A DNA stretch of 64,000 nucleotides. Origin: Brachybacterium sp. UMB0905. Lineage in GTDB: Bacteria; Actinomycetota; Actinomycetes; Actinomycetales; Dermabacteraceae. This document shows, piece by piece, positions 8,330 through 17,397 of this stretch. How positions within the stretch are numbered: position 1 is the stretch's first letter; each line of letters begins with the position of its first letter. The stretch lies in NCBI RefSeq assembly GCF_002871795.1, contig NZ_PNHL01000001.1:196295-260294 (forward strand). Reading direction: 5' to 3'. The position numbers were made by a program, and so were the translations under genes. The notes beneath the pieces were generated by a model, which ran no database searches, was not told where the DNA came from, and was given only the letters and a program-made list of their open reading frames with translations.

Positions 8330-8842
8330 ATGTCGTTCGATCAGTCGATGGAGACCTACGCGCTGGATCCCACCCCGGAGCACCTGGAGGTGCTGCAGCG
8401 GGACATCATGGCGCTGCCCGATTACGACCCGCTGGTGCAGATCGCCGCCGTGACCACGCCGCTGCAGCAGGCGGGCGATCACCAGGGGATCGTCGATGCG
8501 CTGACCTCGCGGATGCCGGGGCTGTTCCTGGCTCCCGGGGCGCATGCCCGCCTGTTCCGCGCCTACACGGAGCTGGGCGATCAGGCCGCCGCGGACCGGG
8601 AGCGGAAGTTCGCGCTGCTGTCCATGGACGCGATCCGCAGCAGCGGCACCGGTGAGGAGGAGCATCCCTTCCGGGTGCTGCGGGTCGAGGACCAGTACGA
8701 GGTGCTCGCGGCCCTCGGCCAGCATCCGAGCTCCCAGCGCACCCTGTCCGATGAGCGTGGCGACTTCGATGTCCACACCGTCGGCGAGGACCGCGAGGTG
8801 TGGTTCGAGCTGCTGTGGCGCGAGCGGGACCGGGAGGACTGA
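8330..8842 (+). CDS. Small cytosolic helical protein, possibly DUF4919/TPR-like
   Basis: The 170-residue protein has no signal or membrane segment. It is predicted mostly helical, with a TPR-like stretch (ARLFRAYTELGDQAAADRERKFALLSMDAI) followed by a segment FRVLRVEDQYEVLAAL and a beta-rich end (DFDVHTVGEDREVWFELLW). That layout resembles DUF4919 proteins, but I offer this only as a possibility. The ATG at 8330 has AAGGAGA 7 nt upstream; a GTG directly before it is less well spaced. It follows the second propeller lipoprotein by 22 bp and is probably the last gene of that operon. It converges on the sqdX-like gene, with 15 bp between stops. Confidence 0.6.
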   Translation: MSFDQSMETYALDPTPEHLEVLQRDIMALPDYDPLVQIAAVTTPLQQAGDHQGIVDALTSRMPGLFLAPGAHARLFRAYTELGDQAAADRERKFALLSMDAIRSSGTGEEEHPFRVLRVEDQYEVLAALGQHPSSQRTLSDERGDFDVHTVGEDREVWFELLWRERDRED

Positions 8843-8857
8843 CCGTCAACCGCCTGC

Positions 8858-9985
8858 TTACGCGTTAACCCGGTGCTTCTCGATCGCCATCTCGTAGTAG
8901 CGCAGCAGGTCATCGGAGGCGTTCTCCCAGGAGAACTTCTCCGCCTCCGTCCGCGCGGCCGTGCGAATCTGCTCGCGCAGCCCTGGATCGCCCAGCCGGT
9001 TCAGCGCCGTATCCAGGCTTGCCTGATCCCCGGCGTCGTACAGCAGGCCGTTCTCCCCATCGGTCACCTGTTCCATGGTGGGACCGGAGCGCGCAGCGAC
9101 CACGGGCAGGCCGGAGGCCATGCCCTCGAGGATCACCAGCCCCAGCGTCTCGGTGACCGAGGGGAACACGAACGCGTCGGCGCTCGCGAAGGCGCTCGCG
9201 AGCTCCTGCCCCTCCATGAACCCGGGGAACAGCGCGTTCGTGCCGGCGAACAGCTCCTCGAGCTCACGCCGGTACGGCCCATCGCCCACGACCGCGAGCG
9301 CCACATCGTCCCGTCGGTCCAGCATGGGCCGCAGCGTGTGGATCTCCTTCTCCGCCGCCAGACGCCCCACGAACACCAGGAGCTTCTTCTCCGGATGCCC
9401 GCCGGTGAGCCGTTCACGCATCTCCGGCGAGGCGAAACGCGGATGGAACTGCTCGGTGTCCACGCCGCGGCGCACCACATGCAGGTCCTGGATCCCGTGC
9501 TGCTCCAGCTCGATCTTCATCGACTCGGAGGTCGCGAGGTTGATGTCCGCGAGCGCATGGTTACGTTTGATCTGCCACCACACCGCCGGCTTGCCCCAGG
9601 TCCACGCCTTGTACAGGTCCATATAGCGCGGCAGATGCGTGTGGTAGCTGGCCAGCAGCGGGATCCGCCGACGGCGGGCCGCGAACGCCCCGGAGGAGGC
9701 CAGCAGGATCGGCTGGGCGGCGTGGACGATATCGGGGTGGAAGCCCTGGATGATGCCATCCACGGTGGGGTTGGGCAGGGTGAAGCGCCGATGCTTGTAG
9801 AACGGCAGGGTCACCGGGCGGATGCCCACCACCCGGGCCCCGTGATGCTCGGTGACCCCGAGGTCGGGGGCGATCACCATGACCTCGTGCCCCAAGTCGG
9901 TGAACCGTTCGACGGCGTGACGCAGACGAGTAACCACCCCGTCGACGGAGGGGACGAAGGTCTCGGTGACGATCGCTATTTTCAC
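8858..9985 (-). CDS. sqdX: GT4 glycosyltransferase resembling SqdX/SQD2 sulfoquinovosyltransferase
   Basis: This 375-residue GT-B enzyme begins VKIAIVTETFVPSVDGVVTR, has YHTHLPRYMDLY after the Rossmann-like first domain, GVDTEQFHP at the hinge, and a donor-site block SVTETLGLVILEGMASGLPVVA. These segments match SqdX/SQD2, which moves sulfoquinovose from UDP-sulfoquinovose to diacylglycerol to make SQDG at the membrane. Close relatives are mannosyl- and glucosyltransferases of the PimB/MgtA type, so sequence alone is not decisive. The decisive context is the sqdB-like gene 10 bp upstream. I place the start at the GTG at 9985, which begins the conserved domain; the frame is open 45 nt further into sqdB. 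Confidence 0.78.
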   Translation of the reverse strand: MKIAIVTETFVPSVDGVVTRLRHAVERFTDLGHEVMVIAPDLGVTEHHGARVVGIRPVTLPFYKHRRFTLPNPTVDGIIQGFHPDIVHAAQPILLASSGAFAARRRRIPLLASYHTHLPRYMDLYKAWTWGKPAVWWQIKRNHALADINLATSESMKIELEQHGIQDLHVVRRGVDTEQFHPRFASPEMRERLTGGHPEKKLLVFVGRLAAEKEIHTLRPMLDRRDDVALAVVGDGPYRRELEELFAGTNALFPGFMEGQELASAFASADAFVFPSVTETLGLVILEGMASGLPVVAARSGPTMEQVTDGENGLLYDAGDQASLDTALNRLGDPGLREQIRTAARTEAEKFSWENASDDLLRYYEMAIEKHRVNA

Positions 9986-9995
9986 GAAGAAGCGA

Positions 9996-11162
<1,167 letters not shown>

Positions 11163-11169
11163 TCAGGTG

Positions 11170-11197
11170 CCATTCCCGGGACCGTTCCCGGGAATGG
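11170..11197. promoter_or_regulatory. Perfect 12-bp inverted repeat before sqdB
   Basis: CCATTCCCGGGA (11170-11181) and TCCCGGGAATGG (11186-11197) are exact reverse complements with a 4-bp spacer CCGT. The element lies 26 bp upstream of the sqdB start and about 92 bp upstream of the divergent folP2-like start. It may be an operator or, if transcribed, a strong leader hairpin that limits sqdB expression. No regulator gene is adjacent. Confidence 0.6.
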
Positions 11198-11289
11198 ATT
11201 GTGCAACATGCGATGCACTCCTAAGTTAGTACGGGTGCGGCCCGGCTCAAAGACGAGAGGCGGCGGCCTGAACAGCGAAGGAACGCATC

Positions 11290-12171
11290 ATGAACAGCCT
11301 GGATGATGGTGGGCGCAACCCGCGGCCGCTGCCGGATCTCGCACGCCGAGTGCTCGTGATGGCGATCGTCAACCGCACCCGCGACTCTTTCTACGACCAG
11401 GGACGGACCTGGCAGCTGGACGATGCGGTGAACGCAGGCCTCGCTGCCGCAGCGGCGGGCGCGGACATCATCGACGTGGGCGGCGTGAAGTTCGCGCCGG
11501 GCCGCGCAGTGCCCGTCACCGAGGAGATCGACCGGGCGGTCCCCGTCATCGCGCAATTGCGCGCGCAGCTGCCCGCTGAGGTGCTGCTCAGCGTGGACAC
11601 CTTCCATGCGGCGGTCGCGCAGGAGGCGATCACAGCGGGCGCGGACATCATCAACGACACCACGGGGCTGGCCGATGCGCAGATGGCCCCGGTCATCGCG
11701 GCAGCCGACGCGAGCGTGGTGATCACGCATTCGGTCGCCGAGCCCCGTCGGCCCGTGCCGTCCCCGCAGTACGGGGACGTGGTCGAGGAGGTGCGCGACT
11801 TCCTGGCCGCCCGGCTGGAGCGCGCCCTCGAGGCGGGGGTGGCGCGCGAACGGATCATCCTGGATCCCGGCCCGGACCTGAACAAATCCACGGTCCAGAC
11901 CCTCGAGCTGCTGCGCGATTGGCGCGAATACCGCGCCCTGGGGCTGCCGCTGCTGGCGGCGGTCTCCCGCAAGGACGTGATCGGCGAGTCGCTCGGGCTG
12001 CCCAAGGAGGAACGCCTCGAGGGATCGCTCGCCGCGGCCGCCTGGTGCATGCGGCAGGGCGCGCGGATCCTGCGCGTTCACGATGTGGAGCCGACAGTCC
12101 GCCTGGTGCGGATGCTCGAGGTTCTCGCCGGCTGGCGCGAACCGGCCGGGCCGCTCGTCCACAACGTGTGA
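11290..12171 (+). CDS. folP2: Dihydropteroate synthase homologue of FolP2 type
   Basis: The 293-residue protein has the TIM-barrel pattern of dihydropteroate synthase: VMAIVNRTRDSFYDQG, AGADIIDVGG, SVDTFHAAVAQEA, ADIINDTTG and LPLLAAVSRKDVIGESLG. The substrate loop that reads GGESTRPG in true enzymes is GGVKFAPG here, as in mycobacterial FolP2, which is reported not to support folate synthesis. I therefore expect another pterin- or sugar-related role, unknown. It is divergent from the sqdB-sqdX operon with 145 bp between starts, and no other folate gene is adjacent. Confidence 0.75.
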   Translation: MNSLDDGGRNPRPLPDLARRVLVMAIVNRTRDSFYDQGRTWQLDDAVNAGLAAAAAGADIIDVGGVKFAPGRAVPVTEEIDRAVPVIAQLRAQLPAEVLLSVDTFHAAVAQEAITAGADIINDTTGLADAQMAPVIAAADASVVITHSVAEPRRPVPSPQYGDVVEEVRDFLAARLERALEAGVARERIILDPGPDLNKSTVQTLELLRDWREYRALGLPLLAAVSRKDVIGESLGLPKEERLEGSLAAAAWCMRQGARILRVHDVEPTVRLVRMLEVLAGWREPAGPLVHNV

Positions 12172-12198
12172 GCGACCTGGCCGGTTCAGCCGTTGCGA

Positions 12199-15100
12199 TC
12201 AGCCCTTCCGCGCCACCCGCAGGGTCTTGATCTCGAAGGGACAGAAGGCGAGGCGCACCGTACCGTCCTCGCCGCGCTCGAGCGCGGAGCGGAAGGCCGG
12301 GGCGTCCTCGTTGAACGGCCGCTCCAGCAGGTCCACGGCCCCGATCTCGCCGCCGACCGCAGGATCCACCGCCAGCTGCGCGGTGGTGCGCACGCCCTGG
12401 GACTCGTACAGGCGCAGCACAAGATCGCCGGAGCGGTCCTCGGCGAGCTTCACGGTCTCCACCAGCACGCTGCTGTCCGCGCCATCGACACCATTGACCG
12501 TGACCAGCGGGGCGGCCAGCGCCTCCGCCGCCGCGACGGTGCGCTCGGGCAGGTTGATGCGGTAGCCCTCCTCGATTGCGCCGTCGATGCCGGTGCCGGG
12601 GCGCACGGACACGCGCAGGCGGTACTGGCCGTGGTCGGCGCCCGGGTCCGGGTACTCGGGGGCGCGCACCAGGGTCAGACGGGTCGTCGTGGTGGTGCCG
12701 CCGTCATCCTCGCGGACCGAGCGCAGGACGTCGTGCCCGTAGCTGGAGTCGTTCGCGATCGCCACGCCGTACTCACCCTCGGCCACGTGCACGAAGCGGT
12801 GCGCGCAGGTCTCGAAGCGGGCGAAGTCCCAGCTGGTGTTGACCGGGATGGGCCGATCCACGTGGCCGAACTGGATCTGGCTGGACATGTGCGCAGCCCG
12901 CACATCCAGGCCGAAGCCCAGCTTGAGCGCCTTCTTCGTCTCCTGCCAGTCGATGTCGTGGACGATCTCCAGGGACTGATCGCCCGGGCGCAGCACGTAG
13001 GTCTTGATGATCTGCGAGCCCGCGCCGGTGACACCGGAGGTCTCCGCGCCAGCCTCCAGCGCGGTGGTGTAGGTGCAGGCCACGCGCACCTCATCGGCCT
13101 CTTCGGTGACCTCGATGGAGGTGGGGGCATCGAGGTCGCGCACCACGTGGCGGTAGAACTCGTCGATGTCCCAGGCGTCCCACTGGTTGGGGGTGTCGCG
13201 GTGCAGCTGCAGCAGCGCGCCCTTCGCCCCGGGGGCGATGGCCTCGCGGCCGCTCGCGGCATCGACCAGGGAGACGATGTCCCCGGCGCCATCGATCACC
13301 GCGGTCAGCGCGGCGTTCGCGAGCGTGATCCGATCTCCCTCGCGCGTGAGGGTCACCGGCTCCGGGTCATCCGCAGGAGCGGCGGCGCCGTAGGCGGCCA
13401 CGCCCCGACGGGTCACCGGCGCGGTGTTGACCAGCAGCGCATCCTCACCCTCGGCGACCCCGGAGCCGAGCGCCTCCAGGGCGCTGGCGATGATCGCCTC
13501 GACGCGCTCGGCCAGCGCGGCATACTCGGTCTCGGCCTGGCGGTGCACCCAGGCGATCGAGGAGCCGGGCAGGATGTCGTGGAACTGGTTCAGCAGCGTG
13601 GTGTGCCACAGCTCCTCGAGCTCATCGTGCGGGTAGGCGAAGTCGCTGCGCAGCGCGGCGAGGGTGGCGAGGAACTCCGCCTCGTGCAGCAGGTGCTCGC
13701 TGCGGCGGTTGCCCTGCTTGGTGGCCAGCTGTGCGGAGTAGGTGCCGCGGTGCAGCTCGAGGTACAGCTCGCCGTTCCACACCGGGGCGTCGGGGTACTC
13801 CTCCTTCGCCCGGTCGAAGAACTCATCGGAGGTGCCGAACTCGACCTTCGGGGATCCTTCGAGGTCCTTCGCACGCCGACCCGCGGCCATCATCTCGCGG
13901 GTGGGTCCGCCACCGCCGTCGCCCCAGCCGAACAGGTCGATCCCGATGCTCGAGCGGCCCTTCTCCTTGAAGTTGCGCTCGAAGTAGGCCAGCTCCTTGC
14001 CGGAGAGCATGCCGTTGTAGGTGTCCGCGGGCGGGAAGTGGGTGAACACCTTCGTGCCGTCGATGCCCTCCCAGTGGAAGGTGTGGTGCGGGAAGGTGTT
14101 GATCTGGTTCCAGGACACCTTCTGGGTGAGGAAGTTCGACTGCCCGGCGAGCGCGGCGATCTGCGGCAGCGCGGCGGAGTAGCCGAAGGAGTCCGGCAGC
14201 CAGGTCTCGCGGGTCTCCACGTCGAAGTTCTCCAGGAAGAACCGCTTACCGGCGATGAACTGGCGGGCCATCGCCTCGGAGCCGGGCATGTTGGTGTCCG
14301 ACTCCACCCACATGCCGCCGACGGGCACGAAGCGGCCCTCGGCCACCCGCTCGGTGATGCGGGCGAACAGCTCGGGGTAGCGCTCCTTGAGCCAGGCGTA
14401 CTGCTGGGCGGAGGAGGCGGAGAAGACCATCTCGGGGTCGTTCTCGATGAGGGTGCAGGCGTTGGAGAAGGTGCGGGCCACCTTGCGGACCGTCTCGCGG
14501 ACGGGCCACAGCCAGGCGGAGTCGATGTGGGCGTGTCCGGTGGCGAGCACCGTGAGCGCGGAGGAACCGGCCGGGCGGCCGAGCGCCGGGGCGAGCACCT
14601 CGCGGGCGGCGCGGGCGGTGCCGGGCATGTCATCGGGATCCGCGGCGTCGCAGGCGGCCTCGAGGGCCCGCAGGATCTCGTGGCGGCGCTGGCTGTGCTC
14701 GGGCAGCTCGAGCATCAGTCCGGCGAGGGCCCGGAAGTCCTCGGCGAGCTCCCAGATGTTCTTGTCGCGGCGGGCCAGGTGCAGCTCCTTGACGGAGTAC
14801 AGGTCCTCCTCGGGGATGGTGGCGAGGTCACCCAGCGGCGTGGGCTTGAAGTCCCAGCTCCCGGCCACCAGCGGGTTGGCGGCGCATTCGAGGTAGAGGT
14901 CGATCTCCTCGCCGGGGGTGACGGGCACGTAGCGGTTGAAGGGGTTGATGGCCTTGACGGGCACACCATCGGGGGTGAACACGAGCGCCTCGGCCTGGAA
15001 GCCGGGCATGCCGGTGAAGGCGAGGTCCACGACGAGTTCGCAGCCGGAGTTCTCATCGTCGGCCCACTGTGCAGGGACGGTGCCGGTCACGTGCAGCCAG

Positions 15101-15306
15101 GTGGTGGACCAGGCGCGACCCAGCGGCGCGCCCACCTCGAGCGGCTCGTAGTCCAGGCCGATGGCCTCCTGCGCGGGGATCGGCTCGCCGGGCAGGCGGT
15201 GCGCCGTGATGGTCACCTCCGCCGTGTCCTGATAGATCTTCGCGGCCAGGTTGTCCTGGGCGAAACGGCGGATGCGAGCCTCGGTGAGCTCCCTGTCGTC
15301 GAACAT
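12199..15306 (-). CDS. Glycoside hydrolase family 38 alpha-mannosidase
   Basis: This roughly 1035-residue cytosolic enzyme has the GH38 hallmarks: the zinc-site TGHAHIDSAWLWPVRET, the nucleophile region MWVESDTNMPGSEAM, and later GWGDGGGGPTREM and the middle-domain QFHDILPGSSI. Family members release alpha-linked mannose from oligosaccharides or recycled glycans, with a Zn2+ ion coordinated by the His/Asp residues seen here. No signal peptide is present. The ATG at 15306 has AGGAG about 8 nt upstream; the longer open frame upstream is Pro-rich and unlikely to be translated. It is convergent with the folP2-like gene and 152 bp downstream of the serine hydrolase pair. Length is normal. Confidence 0.95.
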   Translation of the reverse strand: MFDDRELTEARIRRFAQDNLAAKIYQDTAEVTITAHRLPGEPIPAQEAIGLDYEPLEVGAPLGRAWSTTWLHVTGTVPAQWADDENSGCELVVDLAFTGMPGFQAEALVFTPDGVPVKAINPFNRYVPVTPGEEIDLYLECAANPLVAGSWDFKPTPLGDLATIPEEDLYSVKELHLARRDKNIWELAEDFRALAGLMLELPEHSQRRHEILRALEAACDAADPDDMPGTARAAREVLAPALGRPAGSSALTVLATGHAHIDSAWLWPVRETVRKVARTFSNACTLIENDPEMVFSASSAQQYAWLKERYPELFARITERVAEGRFVPVGGMWVESDTNMPGSEAMARQFIAGKRFFLENFDVETRETWLPDSFGYSAALPQIAALAGQSNFLTQKVSWNQINTFPHHTFHWEGIDGTKVFTHFPPADTYNGMLSGKELAYFERNFKEKGRSSIGIDLFGWGDGGGGPTREMMAAGRRAKDLEGSPKVEFGTSDEFFDRAKEEYPDAPVWNGELYLELHRGTYSAQLATKQGNRRSEHLLHEAEFLATLAALRSDFAYPHDELEELWHTTLLNQFHDILPGSSIAWVHRQAETEYAALAERVEAIIASALEALGSGVAEGEDALLVNTAPVTRRGVAAYGAAAPADDPEPVTLTREGDRITLANAALTAVIDGAGDIVSLVDAASGREAIAPGAKGALLQLHRDTPNQWDAWDIDEFYRHVVRDLDAPTSIEVTEEADEVRVACTYTTALEAGAETSGVTGAGSQIIKTYVLRPGDQSLEIVHDIDWQETKKALKLGFGLDVRAAHMSSQIQFGHVDRPIPVNTSWDFARFETCAHRFVHVAEGEYGVAIANDSSYGHDVLRSVREDDGGTTTTTRLTLVRAPEYPDPGADHGQYRLRVSVRPGTGIDGAIEEGYRINLPERTVAAAEALAAPLVTVNGVDGADSSVLVETVKLAEDRSGDLVLRLYESQGVRTTAQLAVDPAVGGEIGAVDLLERPFNEDAPAFRSALERGEDGTVRLAFCPFEIKTLRVARKG

Positions 15307-15458
15307 GGTGCGACTCCTGTGCGCGTTCGCGGGCGGGGGTGTTTTCTGCGGTGGTGCCTGAGCGGCGCGGGCCATCAGCGGTCCCGGGGTGCACCGACTT
15401 TATCGGCTCACCAGGGCACTGGTCACACCATCGTCCCGCATGTCGGGAACGCTCTCGC

Positions 15459-16271
15459 TCAGCGGACGGCGAACTGCTCGAGCACCGCGTCGCCCAGGCG
15501 CGGCATGACCTCGCGGTGGGCGTCGCAGAAGTCATGGGAGGTGCCGATGACGAGCGCGAGATCCGCCTGCGGATCCACCCAGAAGGCGGTCCCGCGCATG
15601 CCGAAGTGGCCGATGGTGCGCGGGCTGTTGCGCGTGCCCGTCCAGTGCGGGCTCTTGGCGCCGCGGATCTCCAGGCCCAGGCCGAAGGGGTTCGGGTCCT
15701 GCTTTCCGAAGCCGGGCATGATCCCCACCAGCTCGGGGAACTGCGCCGTGGTGAGCTCCGCAGCCCAGGCGGGGTCGAGCAAGGTGGGGCGCAGCAGCTC
15801 AGCGGCCAGCAGCGCGAGGTCGGTCAGCGGTCCGTGGGCGCCGACGGAGGGCGAGTCCTCCCAGGTGAGGTCCCGCATGCCCAGCGGGTCGGTCAGGCGT
15901 TCGCGCAGCCAGTCCTCGAAGTCGCGGCCCACGGCGCGCTCCACGTGGCGGGCGGCTTCGTCGATGCCGTAGTTGGAGTAGTGGCGGCGCAGTCCCGGCG
16001 CCTGGAGCGTGGAGTCGGATTCGTAGAAATACCCGGAGGCGTGGGAGAGCAGGTGGCGCAGTGTCGAACCCTCGGGACCCGCGGGATCGTCGAGTTTGAC
16101 CTTCCCCGCTTGGGCGGCGAGGACGCAGGCGGTGCCGGTGAGGGTCTTGGTGACCGAGCGCCAGGCGCGGATCCGGGTCACGTCCCCGCGGCGGGCCCGC
16201 TCCCCCTCGGGGCCCAGCACGATCGCGGCGGCCTCGAAGCCGAAGTCCTCCAGCAGGTCCAGGGCGTCCAT
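15459..16271 (-). CDS. Beta-lactamase-fold serine hydrolase (second of a paralogous pair)
   Basis: The 270-residue protein belongs to the class C beta-lactamase/esterase (penicillin-binding fold) group. It has the SxxK motif in RSVTK, the YxN motif in YSNYG and a C-terminal HFGMRG segment where KTG-type strands occur. No signal peptide is visible, so it is probably cytosolic, with esterase or peptidase activity rather than true beta-lactamase activity. Its ATG overlaps the stop of the upstream paralogue by 1 nt (TGATG), showing coupling. The two share blocks such as GPEGSTLRHLLSH/GPDGSTVRHLLAH and KQDPNPFGLGLEIRG/RQDPNDWGLGFEIRG. Confidence 0.85.
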   Translation of the reverse strand: MDALDLLEDFGFEAAAIVLGPEGERARRGDVTRIRAWRSVTKTLTGTACVLAAQAGKVKLDDPAGPEGSTLRHLLSHASGYFYESDSTLQAPGLRRHYSNYGIDEAARHVERAVGRDFEDWLRERLTDPLGMRDLTWEDSPSVGAHGPLTDLALLAAELLRPTLLDPAWAAELTTAQFPELVGIMPGFGKQDPNPFGLGLEIRGAKSPHWTGTRNSPRTIGHFGMRGTAFWVDPQADLALVIGTSHDFCDAHREVMPRLGDAVLEQFAVR

Positions 16272-17116
16272 CAGGCCGCCCCGGGGGCGCAGCGCTCCAG
16301 GATCGCGTCGGTCACGGCGGGCCAGGCGCGCGCGTGCTCCTCGCTGAACGGTCGTTCGCCGAGGAATGCGGCGGCGAGGCCGACCTCGGGGTCCACCCAC
16401 AGGTAGGAGCCGGACTGGCCGAAGTGACCGAAGGTGCGCGGGGAGGATCCGGCGCCGGTCCAGTGCGGCTGTTTGGTGCCGCGGATCTCGAATCCCAGCC
16501 CCCAGTCGTTGGGGTCCTGCCGACCGTAGCCGGGCAGGATGCCCTTCAGTCCGGGGAACTGCACGCTGGTGGCCTCGCGCCAGAGCTCCTCGCCGATGAG
16601 GGTGGGCGCAAGCAGCTCCCGGCCGATGGCCAGCAGGTCGCGGATGCTGCCGCGATATCCGGCGGCCGGAGAGCCGGTGATCTCGAGGTCGGTGAGGTCC
16701 AGTCCCGCCACGACGGTCTGCTCGAGCCATTCGTCGATCGGATAGCCGGTGGCGTCCTCGAGGTGGGCGGCGAGGACCTCGAAGCCGGTGTTGGAGTAGA
16801 TGCGGCGGGTGCCGGGGGCGGCCACGGTCTCCTCGCCCTCGAAGGGGAACCCGGCCGTGTGGGCGAGCAGATGGCGGACGGTTGACCCGTCGGGGCCAGC
16901 GGGCTCGTCGAGGTCCAGCAGAGAGCGCTCGACGGCGATGAGCACGCCGAGGGCCGTGACCGGCTTGGAGACGCTCGCCAGGTCGCGCACGCGGCCTGGA
17001 TCGCCCTGGAGGTGCACGGGGCCGTCGGCATCGGTGACGCCCAGCTCATGTGGGAGGTCCAGGTCGACGGGGATAGCGGGATCTCCGGGGTTCTCAGGGC
17101 TGTGCACGGTGTCCAC
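16271..17116 (-). CDS. Beta-lactamase-fold serine hydrolase (first of a paralogous pair)
   Basis: This protein of about 281 residues has SVSK as its SxxK motif, YSNTG as YxN, and GHFGQSGS near the C-terminus, placing it in the same class C-like hydrolase group as its downstream neighbour. The start is uncertain. I use the GTG at 17116 because the next in-frame ATG, at 17167, lies inside three 19-bp tandem repeats; a 19-bp period breaks frame with each copy, which argues that the repeats are not coding. The ribosome site for the GTG is weak. The pair probably arose by tandem duplication. The substrate is unknown. Confidence 0.75.
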   Translation of the reverse strand: MDTVHSPENPGDPAIPVDLDLPHELGVTDADGPVHLQGDPGRVRDLASVSKPVTALGVLIAVERSLLDLDEPAGPDGSTVRHLLAHTAGFPFEGEETVAAPGTRRIYSNTGFEVLAAHLEDATGYPIDEWLEQTVVAGLDLTDLEITGSPAAGYRGSIRDLLAIGRELLAPTLIGEELWREATSVQFPGLKGILPGYGRQDPNDWGLGFEIRGTKQPHWTGAGSSPRTFGHFGQSGSYLWVDPEVGLAAAFLGERPFSEEHARAWPAVTDAILERCAPGAA

Positions 17117-17134
17117 GCCCGCCACTATTCCATG

Positions 17135-17191
17135 TCCCCGCTCGTCGTCCCTGTCCCCGCTCGTCATCCCTGTCGCCGCTCGTCCTCCATG
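17135..17191. repeat. Three imperfect 19-bp tandem repeats
   Basis: Units at 17135-17153, 17154-17172 and 17173-17191 share TCCCCGCTCGTCNTCCCTG with a few changes in the third. The period is not a multiple of three. They lie just upstream of the serine hydrolase start preferred here and may be leader or slippage-derived DNA. Confidence 0.75.
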
Positions 17192-17397
17192 CCACCGCCC
17201 TTCTCCCGGCCGCCCCCAGCCCGCACCACCGCCCGCCGCGGCCTTCACACCCCCTTCACATATCATCCACCACACGCTCCCCTTTACTTTATTTTTGCCA
17301 CCCGTTGACTGTTGCAGGATGGAGCCGTCCCACACACCGCGGGACCCGATGCGGCGGAGCCTCATCGGCTCACGATCTGACGGGGGAACTGATCGCC
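17192..17397. other. AT-richer intergenic region between serine hydrolase and L,D-transpeptidase genes
   Basis: The stretch from about 17250 to 17310 is noticeably AT-rich for this genome (for example TTTACTTTATTTTTG) and lies between divergent genes, so it probably holds both promoters. I see no convincing -35/-10 pair with confidence; TTGACT at 17304 is a possible -35 for the transpeptidase gene. Confidence 0.35.

Noticed and set aside
12193..15972. A very long open frame on the plus strand (over 1200 codons) opposite the alpha-mannosidase
   Set aside because: It is antisense to a gene with clear GH38 motifs, is rich in Gly/Arg/Val/His without domain patterns, and is explained by high third-position GC.
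17135..17191. CRISPR array
   Set aside because: The repeats are directly tandem with no unique spacers and there are no cas genes; the same holds for the other short repeats in the window.
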